Notes under the pieces: generated by a model
Databases searched by the model: none
What the model saw: the letters and a program-made list of their open reading frames with translations, nothing else
Told to the model about the DNA's origin: nothing
Made by a program: the position numbers and the translations under genes
Part shown: positions 12,853-26,069 of the stretch, one piece after another
Layout: each line of letters opens with the position of its first letter
Position numbering within the stretch: the first letter of the stretch is position 1
Assembly: GCF_024679245.1 (NCBI RefSeq)
Contig: NC_090195.1
Span: 10,769,874 to 10,833,873, forward strand
Direction: 5' to 3'
DNA length: 64,000 bases
From: Pseudorasbora parva
Taxonomy: Eukaryota > Chordata > Actinopteri > Cypriniformes > Gobionidae

Positions 12853-13701
12853 TTAGGGGAGTCCCCGACTAAGGATTTACATATTCGAATCAGAATTTTC
12901 GAATCTCTCTATGGTCGACCGATAGTCAAATCATCTATGTGTGTGTAAACCATAGACCGGAAAAAAATAAACGGTAAACGGGTTGGGAAGGGCAGGGCAC
13001 TATAGTCAGCAGGAGGCTCAGCAAGACTATTTTTATTTTACGTTACACACGGCACACAGCCACCACTTTTAATAAAGTGATAAAAACTAGGCTACACTAC
13101 ACACGTTCTCTCATAACATTTAAAAGCCGCGATCGAAACGGAGATCATCACACAAATATATAAAAGAACATTGATAAAGAAACCTAAAAAAATACCTGCC
13201 TAGAGAGTGCGTTTATATGCACGTTCTTAAGCCGATTGTGCCTAAAGGGGGTCGCACACTGGACTGAAGCTCAGCGCCGTGCCTCTCACACCAGGCAGAC
13301 GTGAACATTATATATGCGCCAGCTCAATTTTGAATTGACTTCTGACAGAAGAGCTGCATGATGAGTGTATCTTGTAGCACAGGGTGAAATCAGTACATTT
13401 ACAATTTAGGGGAAATATACATTTAACCGCCGCGAACAGGCGTCGAATGCCGCCGTCACTGTATATGTGTTCGAATTTTAAAGGCGCGGCGCGTCCGGTG
13501 CGAAGCTCAGTGTCCTTAAAGGGCCGATCGCTCAGCGCCGCAACACGTCTTTATAACACTAATATTGAGCACCCCCATATTGCCAAAATGGAATGATCCT
13601 CGTTTCATAACACCCGCGAAGATTCGACCATGAGATCAGTGGTTGAATCCGGTCCTGCATATCGATGCATCGAATCTTCGACTTTTAGGGGTCACCCCTA
13701 A
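12853..13701. mobile_element. Non-autonomous hAT-like element
   Basis: Inverted ends: left TAGGGGAGTCCCCGACTAAGG and, reverse-complemented from the right, TTAGGGGTGACCCCTAAAAG, both leading into ATTCGAATC/GATTCGATGC motifs. Possible 8-bp duplication ATTTTTTT on each side, but that sequence is low-complexity so weak. GC-rich interior, no transposase ORF. Confidence 0.6.
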
Positions 13702-13729
13702 TTTTTTTCCAATTTTTTTTCCTTTTGAA

Positions 13730-14680
13730 TTTTTCTGAAATAAGGGCTATGGTTTTTCTGGACTATGGTTAAATTTATATTTTATAAATTCAAAAGCAAA
13801 TCTAATTATTTGAGTTGAAACATATACATTTTAACAACAATTTATTAAAAATGTAGCAAAATTACATTTCTTGGGCCCTTTTTTTTAATTTATTTTTTAC
13901 CAAATTCTGTTTTCTGTAAAAATTCTTCAATATTCCATTTGAATCATTCATAAAATGTTAATAAACACCAGCCTAATTAATTGAATCCATTAAAACAGCT
14001 TAATTTATATATTTTTTTCTTCTAAAATAATAGGGCCCTATGAAATGTGTTGTATTTTTAGAAAGTCTGTGTTATGTTTTTTAATTTATGTTTTAATCAA
14101 ATGAAAATTAAACCCTTTATTTTTGGGGGCAAACAAAGTGCAGCACAATAGAGGTTAGTTGTGTAATTATTCCTTAAATATTAATTTATTAATATTAATA
14201 TAATATTCCTTTAAGATTACTATTTTATTATTATTACAACTTCTACTACTATACACTTACATTCTACTGTACAATAGTTATATATTTCAGTCACAATTTC
14301 AAGTTAAACCAGACTTTTATTTTGGCGGATTGTCGTGATAACCATAAAGTTTCTCTATATTTTATGAAACGGTAAAATACTCATGAAGTGACTCTCAGAG
14401 CAGCTCTGGAGATGAAGTGTGTGCATCTATATCCTCAAATAGTGAAACAGCAGAGACTGAAAACACAGCGAGCATCACACATGCTTCACTATGTGCATAC
14501 TAAACGTAATTGCACGTCTGATCCATTTCTTCACACAGAGACATGCAGAATGCAGGTTTCATATTTAATATTCACAAACATTAGTCTGTATCATGAAGTG
14601 TACTGACCTACTTTTGATTTATTCATACAAGATTCCATGACATTTCGTGTTTTCCACATCGTGGAAATCATAGGGCTCTA
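13730..14680. mobile_element. Repeat remnants with 'tagggccctatgaaat' ends
   Basis: 14031 TAGGGCCCTATGAAAT and the right end at 14680 (reverse-complemented TAGAGCCCTATGATTT) form diverged inverted ends of a known-looking zebrafish repeat. 13730-14030 resembles an internal part of the same family (GGGCCCTTTTTTTTAATT, ACCAAATTCTGTTTTCTG). No convincing target duplication. Confidence 0.5.
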
Positions 14681-15999
14681 CTCTTTATCTCGCTATAACA
14701 AAAGTGTGTTTGAGGATGAGGGTGTTCCCGCCAGCACAATAATTTGTTGACGGTCCTCATGGGACCCAAAGAAAGTCGAGTTATGTGTGTGTGAGCGTGA
14801 TTGAAGGTGTTAATGCACCGGGGCGCTGTATATCAGCTCCAGGTCTGATTGGTGAGCTCTGTTAGTGGAGGTGACGGACTGACATGAGGTGAGGGGTCTG
14901 ACTGTGGCAGGATCTCCACCCCAGAGCTGCTCTGTGGCCCCAGCAAATGTTTCTCATTCTCAGCTGTCATCCGCTCCTCGCAGACAGACTGGCACGCTGG
15001 GATCTCCCCCGCCCAGAGCCCTGGAACGCGACATGCCGTCGTGCTCCACCCCCATGCCGCCCGTCCGGGTCTTTAGAGACAGAAATGGAGCACCAGCTCC
15101 TGAGGAATTCTCAAAGTATTCTTGTTAGCCGCCACATAGACGCTGTAGTCTTTTTAAAACGAATAAAGGGGTAAGCCCTTTATTCTTCTTTCCAACCCCT
15201 TTCTTTCTCTCCTCCACCCTAATGGAGTTGCCACCGGGGTAGTGTGGTTCACTCCCAGGATACAGCTCAGGGGGATTTGGGAGAAGCATCGATTTAGGGA
15301 TGAGTGCTGCATAATGACCTGTTCATTCTTTAATTATCTGATAAAGGAGAATGACTATCCCAATGTAAACACTGAACCCTTTTTGATAAACCCCCTTTGA
15401 GACCAATTGACACTCATGTGCTTATTAACATGGGTATCGAAACAGGGACTTACTATTGCTACTAATGGTTTTAAAATGATCTCTTTGTTGTCTTTCTTTA
15501 CTTTAAAAATAAAAATTAAAGGTGCCATTCAGTGGCATATCTGAACATATCTTTCAAAAGAATGAACAGAGCCTCAACTTTTAAACAAACAAAAATACAT
15601 TTTATTCTAACTTTTATCAACACTTGAATGTGGGTAAGTTTCATAAAAAACAAAAAACATCAGCTATGTTTGAATCAGATTCAGAACAATAATCAATGCT
15701 TCTATCGCTTGTTTCTTCTGTTTCTTTTCCTGTGTTTTGATCCGAAATTCTGTACTCTTTCAGAAGCTGCGTAATAGAAAGTCTGCAATTTTATTTTTTT
15801 ATATTTTAATTCAGAATTCTACAACTTTATTGTACGCATTGTTAAAGATGTTAACCAATTAGAGTTCACTTAGTGCACAACACTGTATTCTCGCCATAGC
15901 TGACACAGCGTAAGAAATACGGCGATGAGTGAATTAGGCTAATATTTAATGATATGCATCATGCTTTTGGATCTTTAATAAATGCTAATTTCCTCGAAC
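14681..15999. other. Unrecognised DNA with a GC-rich island
   Basis: 14880-15130 is markedly more GC-rich than its surroundings and open in two + frames (79 and 75 codons). The peptides are not recognised. The remainder is AT-rich non-coding sequence. Confidence 0.4.
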
Positions 16000-16957
16000 T
16001 ATGTATTTATTCTTCTGCGTTGGACCTACACCGTATCCTCTACGCCGCAAGTTACACGTTGGTTTTCATTTATACTTCTGCGTTGTTCTCCGCGTTTGTG
16101 TAATTACACATGCAGACCACTAGTGGGCAGTGTCCATAGGCATGTTGATGTTAACCCCCAGTCTCAAGGCAAAAGCCGAAGAAGAAGTGGCTTGTTTGCA
16201 CTGTCATTGCATGCATCTCATTCAGCTCCCTACTCCCTAGTTCAGTTGTTGGGACACTGATCAGGACATAAGTCAATGGGCTGACTCCTTGATCAGTGCC
16301 CTGACTACTGAACTAGGGAGCTATTGAGATCCACCCGAAGTATCAGCAGTGATGGCGGCAGATAGCGGCTTTTCTTGCACCTTGAGTTGTTGTATGTAAT
16401 AAAAATTAAGCATCTCTAGTTGATTAGTAGAGTTACATAAGAGGCAATCTGGCACTGTAATGCGTTTGTGAAATCATGCAGAGTGCTCGTGGCCGCTGTT
16501 TTTAGTATCGGTGGCTTGTGCGCTGACTAGCGTTTCAATCGATTATTGTTGCAGAGACTATTCATTCCGTTGAGATCTTGATATACAATCACTGATTAAC
16601 ATCTTTGGTTTTAATGAGAAAATAAATAAACTATACACTAAATAAACTAGCAGATCTATGCATTTATTCACTAACATAAAGAATCTCTGCACTACAAAAT
16701 ATTGTTATATAGCAGATATAGGATGAAACTATAACTTCTGGACACACAAACTCCTATCGCAGATTTATTTATTTATTTATAGACTTGAGGGAGGGGTTCT
16801 GGCAGACCAATCACGCCGCTTACAGTCCGCATAGAATTGATGCTACATTGACGAGAATTGTTGTAACATTTTTGGAGAGGTTTGCGTCAGGGTACAATCG
16901 TAGGGTATGATGTAGCTATGGCATACACTTAACGCAGAAGTATAAATTGGGCTTAAG
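16000..16957. mobile_element. DNA transposon remnant with 'tttatacttctgcgt' inverted ends
   Basis: CATTTATACTTCTGCGTTG at 16067 and TTATTCTTCTGCGTTGGACC at 16008 pair with the right end AACGCAGAAGTATAAATTG at 16931-16949 in inverted orientation. Between them lies a nested palindromic MITE (16209-16336). No transposase ORF. Resembles a frequent zebrafish DNA repeat; superfamily not determined. Confidence 0.55.
16209..16336. mobile_element. Hairpin MITE, copy 1
   Basis: Two inverted arms (left with CAGCTCCCT, CCTAGTTCAGT and CACTGATCAGGA; right with TCCTTGATCAGTGCCCTGAC and TACTGAACTAGGGAGCT) flank a short centre CATAAGTCAATGGGCTGA. The left arm has a small TACT insertion. The same element lies at 55465-55583. 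Confidence 0.8.
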
Positions 16958-17337
16958 CAACAGTCTCGTGCAGACACAGAAGCAGCATGCAGTGCAGGTT
17001 TCTTGACGGAGGGAAGTGAGAGGTTTTACAACGTTTACAAGTGAAGGCTGAGGGAAATTATGAATGAATTCTATGAAATGACTGCCTTGAGAAAAGTGTT
17101 ACATCGAGGGAAGATGAAAAGAAAAGGATATCAACAGTGTTTTATAAGCTCTGCACTGCTTTGTTTACAGAGGTTACTGGGGAAACGGCTCTATTTCTCT
17201 TGTTCTGTAAGTGCCACCTATACTGACAGAGGGTGGATTTATATTTTATCGTTGGTTTTTGTTTGTGAAACTCAGACCACATTTTAATTTTCTGTTGTAC
17301 ATTTTCGCCAGCTAATGCTAATAAGCTAATGTTCAAA

Positions 17338-17833
17338 ACATAGGCTGCGTCCGAAAACCTAGGCAGTTGACTTGTTGTCTCGCTGCCGTATGAGACAATT
17401 GCTTGTAAGGCAGAGTTTTGTGCTCGAAGGCACCTCACCAAATGATTTCGGACAGACTTCTGAGGCAGTGTAAGGGTTTAATGATATAAAGCAAAATAGA
17501 GCAAGCTTTGGTAAGAACTAAACACATATTTAATTACAATATTACTAATTTCTCGCTAAAAATATCATCAGAAGTGAAAAATATTCGTAAAAAACAGCAA
17601 ACGCAACTTTCGGACACCATCCTTTTTTTCCCTGCTCAGCTCACTGAATGGAAAGCACAGGATTGTGGGATATCAAAGGCAACGAAGGATACATGTATGC
17701 TGCTTTCAAAAATCGATCAGATGAAGGTATCTCAGGAGACGCTAAGTGAAGTGAAGCTAACATTAGATTCGGACATGCTTGATGCCTTCCTGCCTTCAAA
17801 TGTGTCCTCTAAAGGCAGCATTTTCCAGGTTTA
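17338..17833. mobile_element. Repeat with TAGGCTGCGTCCGAAA end
   Basis: Starts TAGGCTGCGTCCGAAAACC and later shows CTTCCTGCCTTCAAATGTG and CTAAAGGCAGCATTTTCCAG. 'GGCTGCGTCCGAAA' with 'aggcagc' repeats marks a common zebrafish DNA repeat. The 108-codon ORF at 17508-17834 is inside it and is not recognised as a protein. Confidence 0.5.
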
Positions 17834-18289
17834 GACTCTACTACAACTATACCCTTGAATAATTAGCTTTCATATAGCCAATAATGCCAAAGCAAATTTT
17901 AGAAAACATTATCTTGAAATATTTATTTTATATTCTTTTTTCCCCTCACTTTTCACAATGAATATAATTCCAAAGCAACATATTTAAATTATATTCAGAA
18001 CTGTAATGAGGTTAAAATAATCTGAAAAATAATCTGTCAATCACTTAGAATGCACTGTATTTTTTTGTTTTTATTGAAACAAATGTTACTAGTGAACAGC
18101 AACATAACACATTCACTACGCCACGCCATAACCAGCAGAACAATGGAGCCGAATATGAGTTTAACGGTTTTGAAGTTTGTTATAACTGGAGTTAACTTTA
18201 ATTGATTTTATGTTGTATTTTTTAAAGACAGTTTATTACAGTTGTGTTTATCAAGCTGTTAATTTCATTGTGAAATGTTTTATGCATTT

Positions 18290-18437
18290 CTGAATAAACA
18301 CTGAATACATTTAGAATGTAGTAGTTTGAAAAAGCTTAAACAATTGCCAAAATCCCAATAAAATCGCACTTGCAATATTCATTTAAAAAATAAATTCAAA
18401 ATTTGTACAGTGTCCCAACCTTTTAGGAATCGGGTTT
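18290..18437 (-). mobile_element. Fragment of a fish DNA repeat ('cccgattcc..agttgggacactgtac')
   Basis: Read on the minus strand it starts CAAACCCGATTCCTAAAAGG and continues TTGGGACACTGTACAAATTT, a very widespread fish repeat end. Only the terminal portion is present. Confidence 0.6.
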
Positions 18438-19595
18438 GTTTTTTGGTTTATATTTCAACAGATTTTTCAGATTCAGTCACTACTTGTCCCATGGAGAGAA
18501 ATTCAAGACATTTGACTTTGTGTGTGGTCACTGTGCGAGACTTCTCCAAATGTGCTCAGGGCTTTGCTTAAACCATATTGTAAAAAAAGAAAGAAAAAAT
18601 CATTCTCTTGTCCCTTCCTCTTCCTACACATACCTAAAAATCAGACAGTCTGAGAATAGAGTTGTTAAAGGCCAAGGCTATCTTTTAGAGGATTTCAATT
18701 GAATCATTTTCTGAAAGTAGTCCTACAAATGAAAGCAGGCGACTGTCAGATCGATAGAAATCGTGTGGTAGTCATGCCATCTCTCACGTCTGCCAGAGGG
18801 ACAGTCTTCTCTTCTATATAAACTTTAATACACATTCACTTAGCTGTCTAAATGTAAAAAGACACACTCACACATAAACTGATGAGTTTTATGAATTTTA
18901 TTGTTCATCACTCAAAAGATAAAGCGTCCGTTTTACTCCACAAAATCAATGTAAGAGGTGAAAATCACTGTTCAAGAGTGTGCATTAAAGTCTTATCCAT
19001 AAACTCTCTCTCCATTGCATTATCGTCAACATTTACAGCGAATTACAATTACAGACCTTTTCAGGGGGGCGCTTAATAAACTGGTCAACTTTATATAAAG
19101 GGACCACTGTCCCTTTCATTACTGCCGTGACAAGTATCACTCCGGATACAATGAGCGGGATTGCAAACAGTTGGTAACGGTTTGCAAAAAGGATGGCTGA
19201 TCCATCCTTGAGCTTTAAGTTTTAAGCAAAACATGCCTTGAATTGTCCCTCGTTTGTACATGAATTTTCTTTACAAAACATTGTTGAAATGGCGGACAGT
19301 GTAAAACTGAAAATGGCGGACAGTGTAAAACTGGCTTAGGGTGGAAACTATACTAATACTTAATCTGCTGTGCAGATTAAAGGATGGTAATATTATCTCT
19401 ATATTCAGAATATTATATAATCTGAATATTATAATCAAAGAAATCTGAGCATCTTGTTTTGTCACATACGTGCAGAGAAAGGCTTACCAAAATAACATTA
19501 CTGGGTTGTCCTTTTTCATGTTTTCTGGGTTGGTAGATGCACCAGGGACACGATTATAGCACTTAAACACAGAAAAAAGTCAGATTTTGTCCCCT

Positions 19596-20133
19596 TTAAA
19601 GGAACACTCCTTTTCCATTTTTAAAAATAGGGCTTATTCAACTTCTTTCCTACATTTAGATATGTGGGCAAAATGCATTTTTGTCTCTGTGCATGCATTG
19701 TTTTAGTTTGGCAGGGTCGCTGCTAGATTAGCTTAGCATAATGAATGGAATCCTATGTTGTCAGCTAGCATGTCCCGAGTAAAAGTGATCAATAACACAC
19801 AAAAAAAAACCTAATTAATATGTGGCTTGCGTATTCACAAGGAGTACAAATAGTGATGCGGATTAAGACTAACTATAGCAGTGCTTCACCTGTGCTTCCT
19901 CATAATATAGTCCCAAGTTAATATCTGCCTAGGAAATTGCCTAGTCTTAATCTTCATCACTATTTGTATTAGTTGTGAATACGCAGGCCACAAGAAGTAA
20001 TTCGTTTTTTTTATTTTTTTTATTTTTTATCACTTTTACTCAGGACATGCTAGCTGGCAACATAGGATTCCATTCATTATGCTAAGCTAAGCTAGTGGCG
20101 ACCCTCCCAAACTAAAACAAAGTGTTCCTTTAA
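19596..20133. mobile_element. TTAA-flanked long foldback element
   Basis: Ends TTAAAGGAACACT and AGTGTTCCTTTAA are perfect inverted repeats with TTAA at each tip. The halves fold on each other: TAGCTTAGCATAATGAATGG, ATCCTATGTTG and GCTAGCATGTCC on the left recur inverted on the right, and GCGTATTCACAA with ACAAATAGTGATG near the centre also pair. No ORF. Mobilised presumably by a TTAA-specific (piggyBac- or Kolobok-type) transposase in trans. Confidence 0.8.
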
Positions 20134-21765
20134 TATATGGCTGTATATATAATATATGGTTTTTGGAGGTTAAAAACACTCAATGTAAAATGAAAAAATG
20201 CCAACATAATAACAACTAAAAGGTTTATATATAGTTATTTTGACTAGTTTGCTCTTTTTAGATGCCCTTCTCTCTACTTCGGCAATGAATAAATTAGCTC
20301 AAAAGGCTAAAACCATGCTTTTTAAATAGTAAAGTGACACACACCGTTTTATTCAAACGCAAAAATTGCGGTCTTTATTAATATCCTCCACTCGCACTCT
20401 GTCTCTCGCTCTCACACAAAGGCGAGTCTAACATTAGCGAAGGGAGGTAATTGTGTCAGAGCCTTAGAGGGAGGTAAAATGGAATAATGAGACTCATTAT
20501 CATACTAAAGAAGGAGAGGGATGGAAGACGGGAAGAATGAAAGAGAGCGAGGGAAGGACAAGGAGGTGCTCCCATCAGTTCGCGAGCGAGAGCGTCTGTG
20601 CTCTTGTTAACGGAGTTTAGCTGAGGAGCAGTGTCAGTCTGGCTGAATATTCGTTCTAACGCCGCCGAAATGAAACCACTTTTCCCTCTGCTCCGTCTCT
20701 TTGATCAGCCCGCTCCAGTCTTCTTCCACAATGGATGAATGGCTGTGAAATAAGACTAGTGGAGCGCGTTACTGCCGTGCAAATGACAGGTGAAGGGCAG
20801 TTTCCCCTTCGCTCGCTGGCAGGGCTGATCCGGTGACAGACTTTGAAGTTTAGAGGAATCGCCTCTTCATGTTGAATCGGGGTGGATGGAAGCACTTCAG
20901 ACTCTGAGATGTTTTTGTCTCAGCTCTGAAGTGGGCGAGATTACAGCGTTCTGAGTTTTTTTAATCCTCACCGAGCGTGAGATTAGAAACACCAGCACAA
21001 TGGAGCAGGAAGTAGAGGAGGAGAGGACAGGAGAAGTTTGTGTCTTTGAGCCGAGGCGACAGGCTTGCTGAGATTTGACAGAGGCCACGTTTTACTGCAT
21101 GATGCTTTAATATCAGAAGCCTAGCTGTAATATGTCTCGCATTAAGAGAGGCTGAAGGGGAGAGAGAGATAAAAGAAAACGAGTGGTATCGTTTGATATG
21201 ATGCACAATGGTGCAATATTTTGTTAAGGAGACTCCTTTTTTTTCTGTAGTCTCGTAACCAGATTTTTAATCATAAAAATAACCATTTTTACACCAATAA
21301 TAATTGATAGGAATTGAGCACCAAATCCGCTGCTTTGTCATCACGGTAATGAATTCTATTTTAAAATATATTCAAATAGACAACAGTTCTTTTAAAGTGT
21401 AATAATATTTTATCATATTATCATTTTATTGCGTCTTTGATCAAATAAATGCACTTCTTTCAAAAACATAAAAAAATCTTTAGAGGTAAAACTTAGAGGT
21501 GTGCATGAATAGTCAAAATTCAATTTTTATTAGTAATTTGAAAAACATAAAGATGCTACATGTTGCTTTTCTGGCCGTAAATGCAGTGAATTCGTGATAA
21601 ATGCATGTAAATGATGTCACAGTTATAAGTAAATGCATTGTAATTTAGTAAAGAAGATTGATTTCAATCACAGAATGCCGTCATCTGCCTCTAGTTTTGA
21701 ATTACTAATTCAAAACCTGAGTTATCATAATATCACCAGAATGAGAAATCACATGAGATTAAAAC
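20134..21765. other. Unrecognised non-coding DNA
   Basis: Purine-rich stretch near 20500-20570. Spurious minus-strand ORFs of 60-80 codons. No repeat family or gene identified. Confidence 0.5.
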
Positions 21766-21884
21766 TAGGGCTGTTAAACGATTAGTCATGATTAATCGCA
21801 TCCAAAATAAAAGTTTGTGTTTACATACAATGTGTGTGTGCTGTATATATTGTTTATATAAATACACACACATGTATATTTAAG
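21766..21884 (+). mobile_element. Terminal fragment of 'gggctgttaaacgattaatcgc' repeat
   Basis: CTAGGGCTGTTAAACGATTAG followed by ATTAATCGCATCCAAAATAA and AGTTTGTGTTTACATAC, then TATATAAATACACACACATG, is the start of a very common zebrafish DNA repeat. It is interrupted at its 3' side by the GATA/GAAA tract. Confidence 0.65.
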
Positions 21885-22404
<520 letters not shown>

Positions 22405-24892
22405 TTGTCCATTACTGCGTTCATGTCAATGGTAAGTGCAGCGGTTCCCCTAAACGAAGCGAGAATGATGGAGACGGGTGTAAGAACAGAAAGTGATGTA
22501 AGAAACTTTGCTTAGCTTTTAAAAAATAACTTAATTTAAGTGAACTTAAAACAATCTGCACATAAACCCATTATAAGAAATGTCATATTTACCTGTGACT
22601 TTTATATATAATCAATATGCATAAATTGAATAAAGTTATCAAACACTTTACATTCTTAACTAGAAGTATGACTACACTTTAATATAAATAAAATATAGAT
22701 TAGTCCTTATTAAAGCTACAATTATAAATAAAATAAAGATAAAAAAAGCTGTACAGATATGGTCATTGCACAGAAAAACATAAAACTGAGCTATAATATA
22801 CGTAGACTCAAGTTGCGTCAAGCCAGCAGATGAGAGAGGCACTGCGGTTTTTCTGCCAGCACTTGCCATTTTTGTATGCAGTGTGTGAAGAGAGTCATTG
22901 AACGGATTGTGGATGGTCTGTGGGTGTGCTGTCTTAAGATTCTTTTTATGCGGTTAGGGGTAATTGTGGTATGATTTGTATATGTGGAGCAAGATCACAG
23001 ATGTTGGCTCTCAAACCTGTGATCACCATGAATCATCACTGTATACATATCTAATGTCTAGCACTAGATTTCCTGTGACCTTTGTCAAGAGCATAACATA
23101 GATACTCAAAAAGCAGATTTGCTGGTAACCTTTTACTTTTGAAAGAAGTCTCTTAAGAGGATAGGTCACCACTATTTGATAACATTCTTTAAAATAGGTT
23201 GTTTGTTCAAAAAATATCTGACTTCCTGTGGGGTTTTCAGAGTTTGTCTTGACAGTAATGAATGTAATGACATAATGAATTAACAGTATTGTCTGTTAAG
23301 TGTCTACCGAATTTCATACTTGTACTCAATACTTGTACTCTTGTTGCATACTAGTGCGAACGGCACTTTAAGACATTTTTCCAGACCTAATTCTGAAACC
23401 CATATCATGAGATTTCATTTTGGAGAAGAAGAATAGACAGAGCAATTCTAATAAGGTCTTCACACCATTGGTGCTCGGGCCCTAAATATTATAAAACATT
23501 ATTAGAATTAAAAATAACTGGTGTGTATTTCTTTGGTGGCAAATTTTCAACTGTCCTTAAAGTGCATTTAGTATTTTTTTTATTTTTTTTTTATCTTTCA
23601 AGGTAGTTAATTGTTAATGAAACCTTATTGTAAAGTTTTCAAACTTTTCTTATTCTAGAAACGTACGGTTCTAACACTAGGGCTTAATTGTCTGAAAAGG
23701 TGATAAACACTAAACACATTTCTGTTTATTATCAGCTAAAGAGAGGCTATTTGTGCTCTTGTGCTGTGCTGTTCTCTAGCGCAGGGCCAATGAGAATATA
23801 ATTTGATTACCTTTTATTGTGTGATGCCAAGAGCTCTTGCGGAAATTATGACTCAGTTTAATAGTATCATTACTCTTTTATTTCATGGAAATGAGTCATT
23901 AGCTGTGTGATATATCTACCATCTTTGGCTTCATTCTGTTTTGGCTTTTGTTGTTTATCTGTAATCGTTCACATGAAATCAGCTGAGTAAATTTGGTTTA
24001 TATTTTGTATTTTCTACCAAACCTTTGATTTACGGGGTGGGTGGCATGACTTAAATCTTCTATCACAATATGATTTGTGTAATATATTGCATAACTGCGA
24101 AGCTGTCAATGTGAGAAATGACTATATTGTTTCTTTTTTAAATTATACCATGGATTTATAAACCGTACATCCATATTATTCAACCATTTTTCAGCTCTAA
24201 AAAGATACTGGTTTATTGAACGTTTGCATTAAAGAGATCGTGACCTTCTCCTGTTTGACACTTTTGTTGTATCGACTGTAACCAACAAAGAGCTGTGTAT
24301 CGTGATTTCAGCTTCACTTTAAAGCCCACTGGCTCTTTTTTGATGGATCACTAGGTGGACCAAACACTTCACATGTCACTTGCTTCTCCAAGGTGTTGCG
24401 ATTTGAAGAAAATGCTGAGCAGGCCACATGTCATCTGTCACTTCACCTAAAAACTCGACTTGCTATCAAACTCACTGAGGCATAGACGGTGTGCACGGCG
24501 CCTACCCACACTGTGCCAGTGTATCGGTGCATGTCCGTGATGTTTCTTGAGTGCTTTGACGATATGTCTTATCTTCGCTGAGTGGCTGCGTTCGTGTCTC
24601 GCTGTGGGCCGCTAAGAGAGCCAGATTTCTGTTCTCCACTTCTCTTACACTTCCAGATTCACGTGCGTTTAACCGCTGTCCTTGGTGCTGAACAACTGTC
24701 TGGGTAAAAGCTGGAGTGATTGAATAGTGCACTTGTACTCACACAGGTAGAAGTGAGGGACCTAACTTGTGTATGGTAAAGTGAAGCAGACTTACACCAA
24801 GCCATCGTCAAAGAACTAGAGCTGGACGAAAAAACGAAGCAGAGCAGCCAAAGCTCAAAAATGACCTGATGGGATCACCTTCCCAATATTGT
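22405..24892. other. Unrecognised non-coding DNA
   Basis: No repeat family, gene or RNA recognised. T-rich run at 23570-23600. Confidence 0.5.
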
Positions 24893-24893
24893 G

Positions 24894-25606
24894 TTATTTG
24901 TGGGTATCTGACACCAAGATGTTAGCAGAAGATCCTTTAAGTCCTGTAAGTTGAGAGGTGGGGCCTTCATGGATCGGACTTGTTTGTTCAGCACATCCCA
25001 CATATGCTCGATTGAGATCTGGGGAATTTGGAGGCCAAGTCAACACCTCAAACTTGTTGTGCTCCTCAAACCTGGACCATATTTGCTTTGTGGCAGGGTG
25101 CATTATCCTGCTGAAAGAGGCCACATGTACCAGGGAATACTGTTTTCATGAAAGGCTGTAGATGGTCTGCAACAATGCTTGGGTAGGTGCAAACATGATT
25201 CATCAGACCAGGCCACCTTCTTCAATTGCTCTGTGGTTCTGATGCTCATGTGCCCACTGTTGGCGATTTTGCTGGTGGTCTATCATAGTAGGCGATCATA
25301 GTAGGTGATCTGCTACTATGCAGCCCCATACTTACCTGCGATGCACTGTGTATTCTGACACCTTTCTATCAGAACCAGCATTAACTTTTTAAGCAATTTG
25401 AACTACAATAGCTCGTCTGTTTGATCGGATCACACGGGCCAGCCTTCACTCAACACGTGCATCAATGAGCCTTGGCCGCTCATGACACTGTCGCCGGATC
25501 ACCACTGTTCCTTCCTTGGACCACTTTTTATAGATACTGACCACTGTACCAGGAACACCCCACAAGAGCCTCAGTTTTGGAGATGCTCTGACCCAGTCAT
25601 CTAGCC
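24894..25606 (-). pseudogene. Tc1-like transposase relic
   Basis: On the minus strand the sequence encodes pieces of a Tc1-type DDE transposase. TWPPNSPDLN (25040-25011) is the conserved block before the last catalytic acidic residue, preceded by a remnant of the 'hnef' segment. Towards 25606 the DNA matches the N-terminal helix-turn-helix part (e.g. CTTGGACCACTTTTTATAGA and GAGCCTTGGCCGCTCATGAC on the + strand). The middle is deleted (a join near 25190-25200 removes most of the catalytic core) and the frame is broken many times. The 3' + strand edge stops where a 'cccagtgtttctcaac' repeat starts. Not functional. Confidence 0.85.
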
Positions 25607-25700
25607 CAGTGTTTCTCAACTTTTTTTTCAGTCATGGCACCCTTTGAAAATGTTCTAAATTGTGTGGCACCCCCTTGCATGTTCGCTACGGTTCTACAGA
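25607..25700 (+). mobile_element. Terminal fragment of a hAT-like repeat ('cagtgtttctcaact')
   Basis: CCCAGTGTTTCTCAACTTTTT followed by CATGGCACCC and GTGGCACCCCC resembles the end of a hAT-derived family seen widely in vertebrates. It abuts the truncated Tc1 relic, suggesting insertion or deletion at the join. The other end was not found. Confidence 0.45.
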
Positions 25701-26069
25701 TTGCTCACGGTTTGGTTTGTATCACGGGTTTAGGTTCACTGTTTCAGTACAGTTCGGTATTTGCTATGTTCAGGGAAAAAAGGACTACTGTCAAATAAAA
25801 TCAAAGAAACTAAGAACAAATAACTTAAATACAAGCAGCAGCACACATAAATACTATTGAGCAAATATATTAATAAAATAAACAATGCTTTTCAGGTAGG
25901 TCTTATATTAGTTTTTAGTTAGAGAAAGTGAATAAAGTAATCAAATGTAAAATAACTGCACATTTAACTGTTTAAATTAAAAATGTATCCGTATTAAACT
26001 TACAAAATCTATCCAATCAAGAGCAGTGAGTATTTTGTTTGACATTTAAACAGGAAAGCAGTAAAGGCT

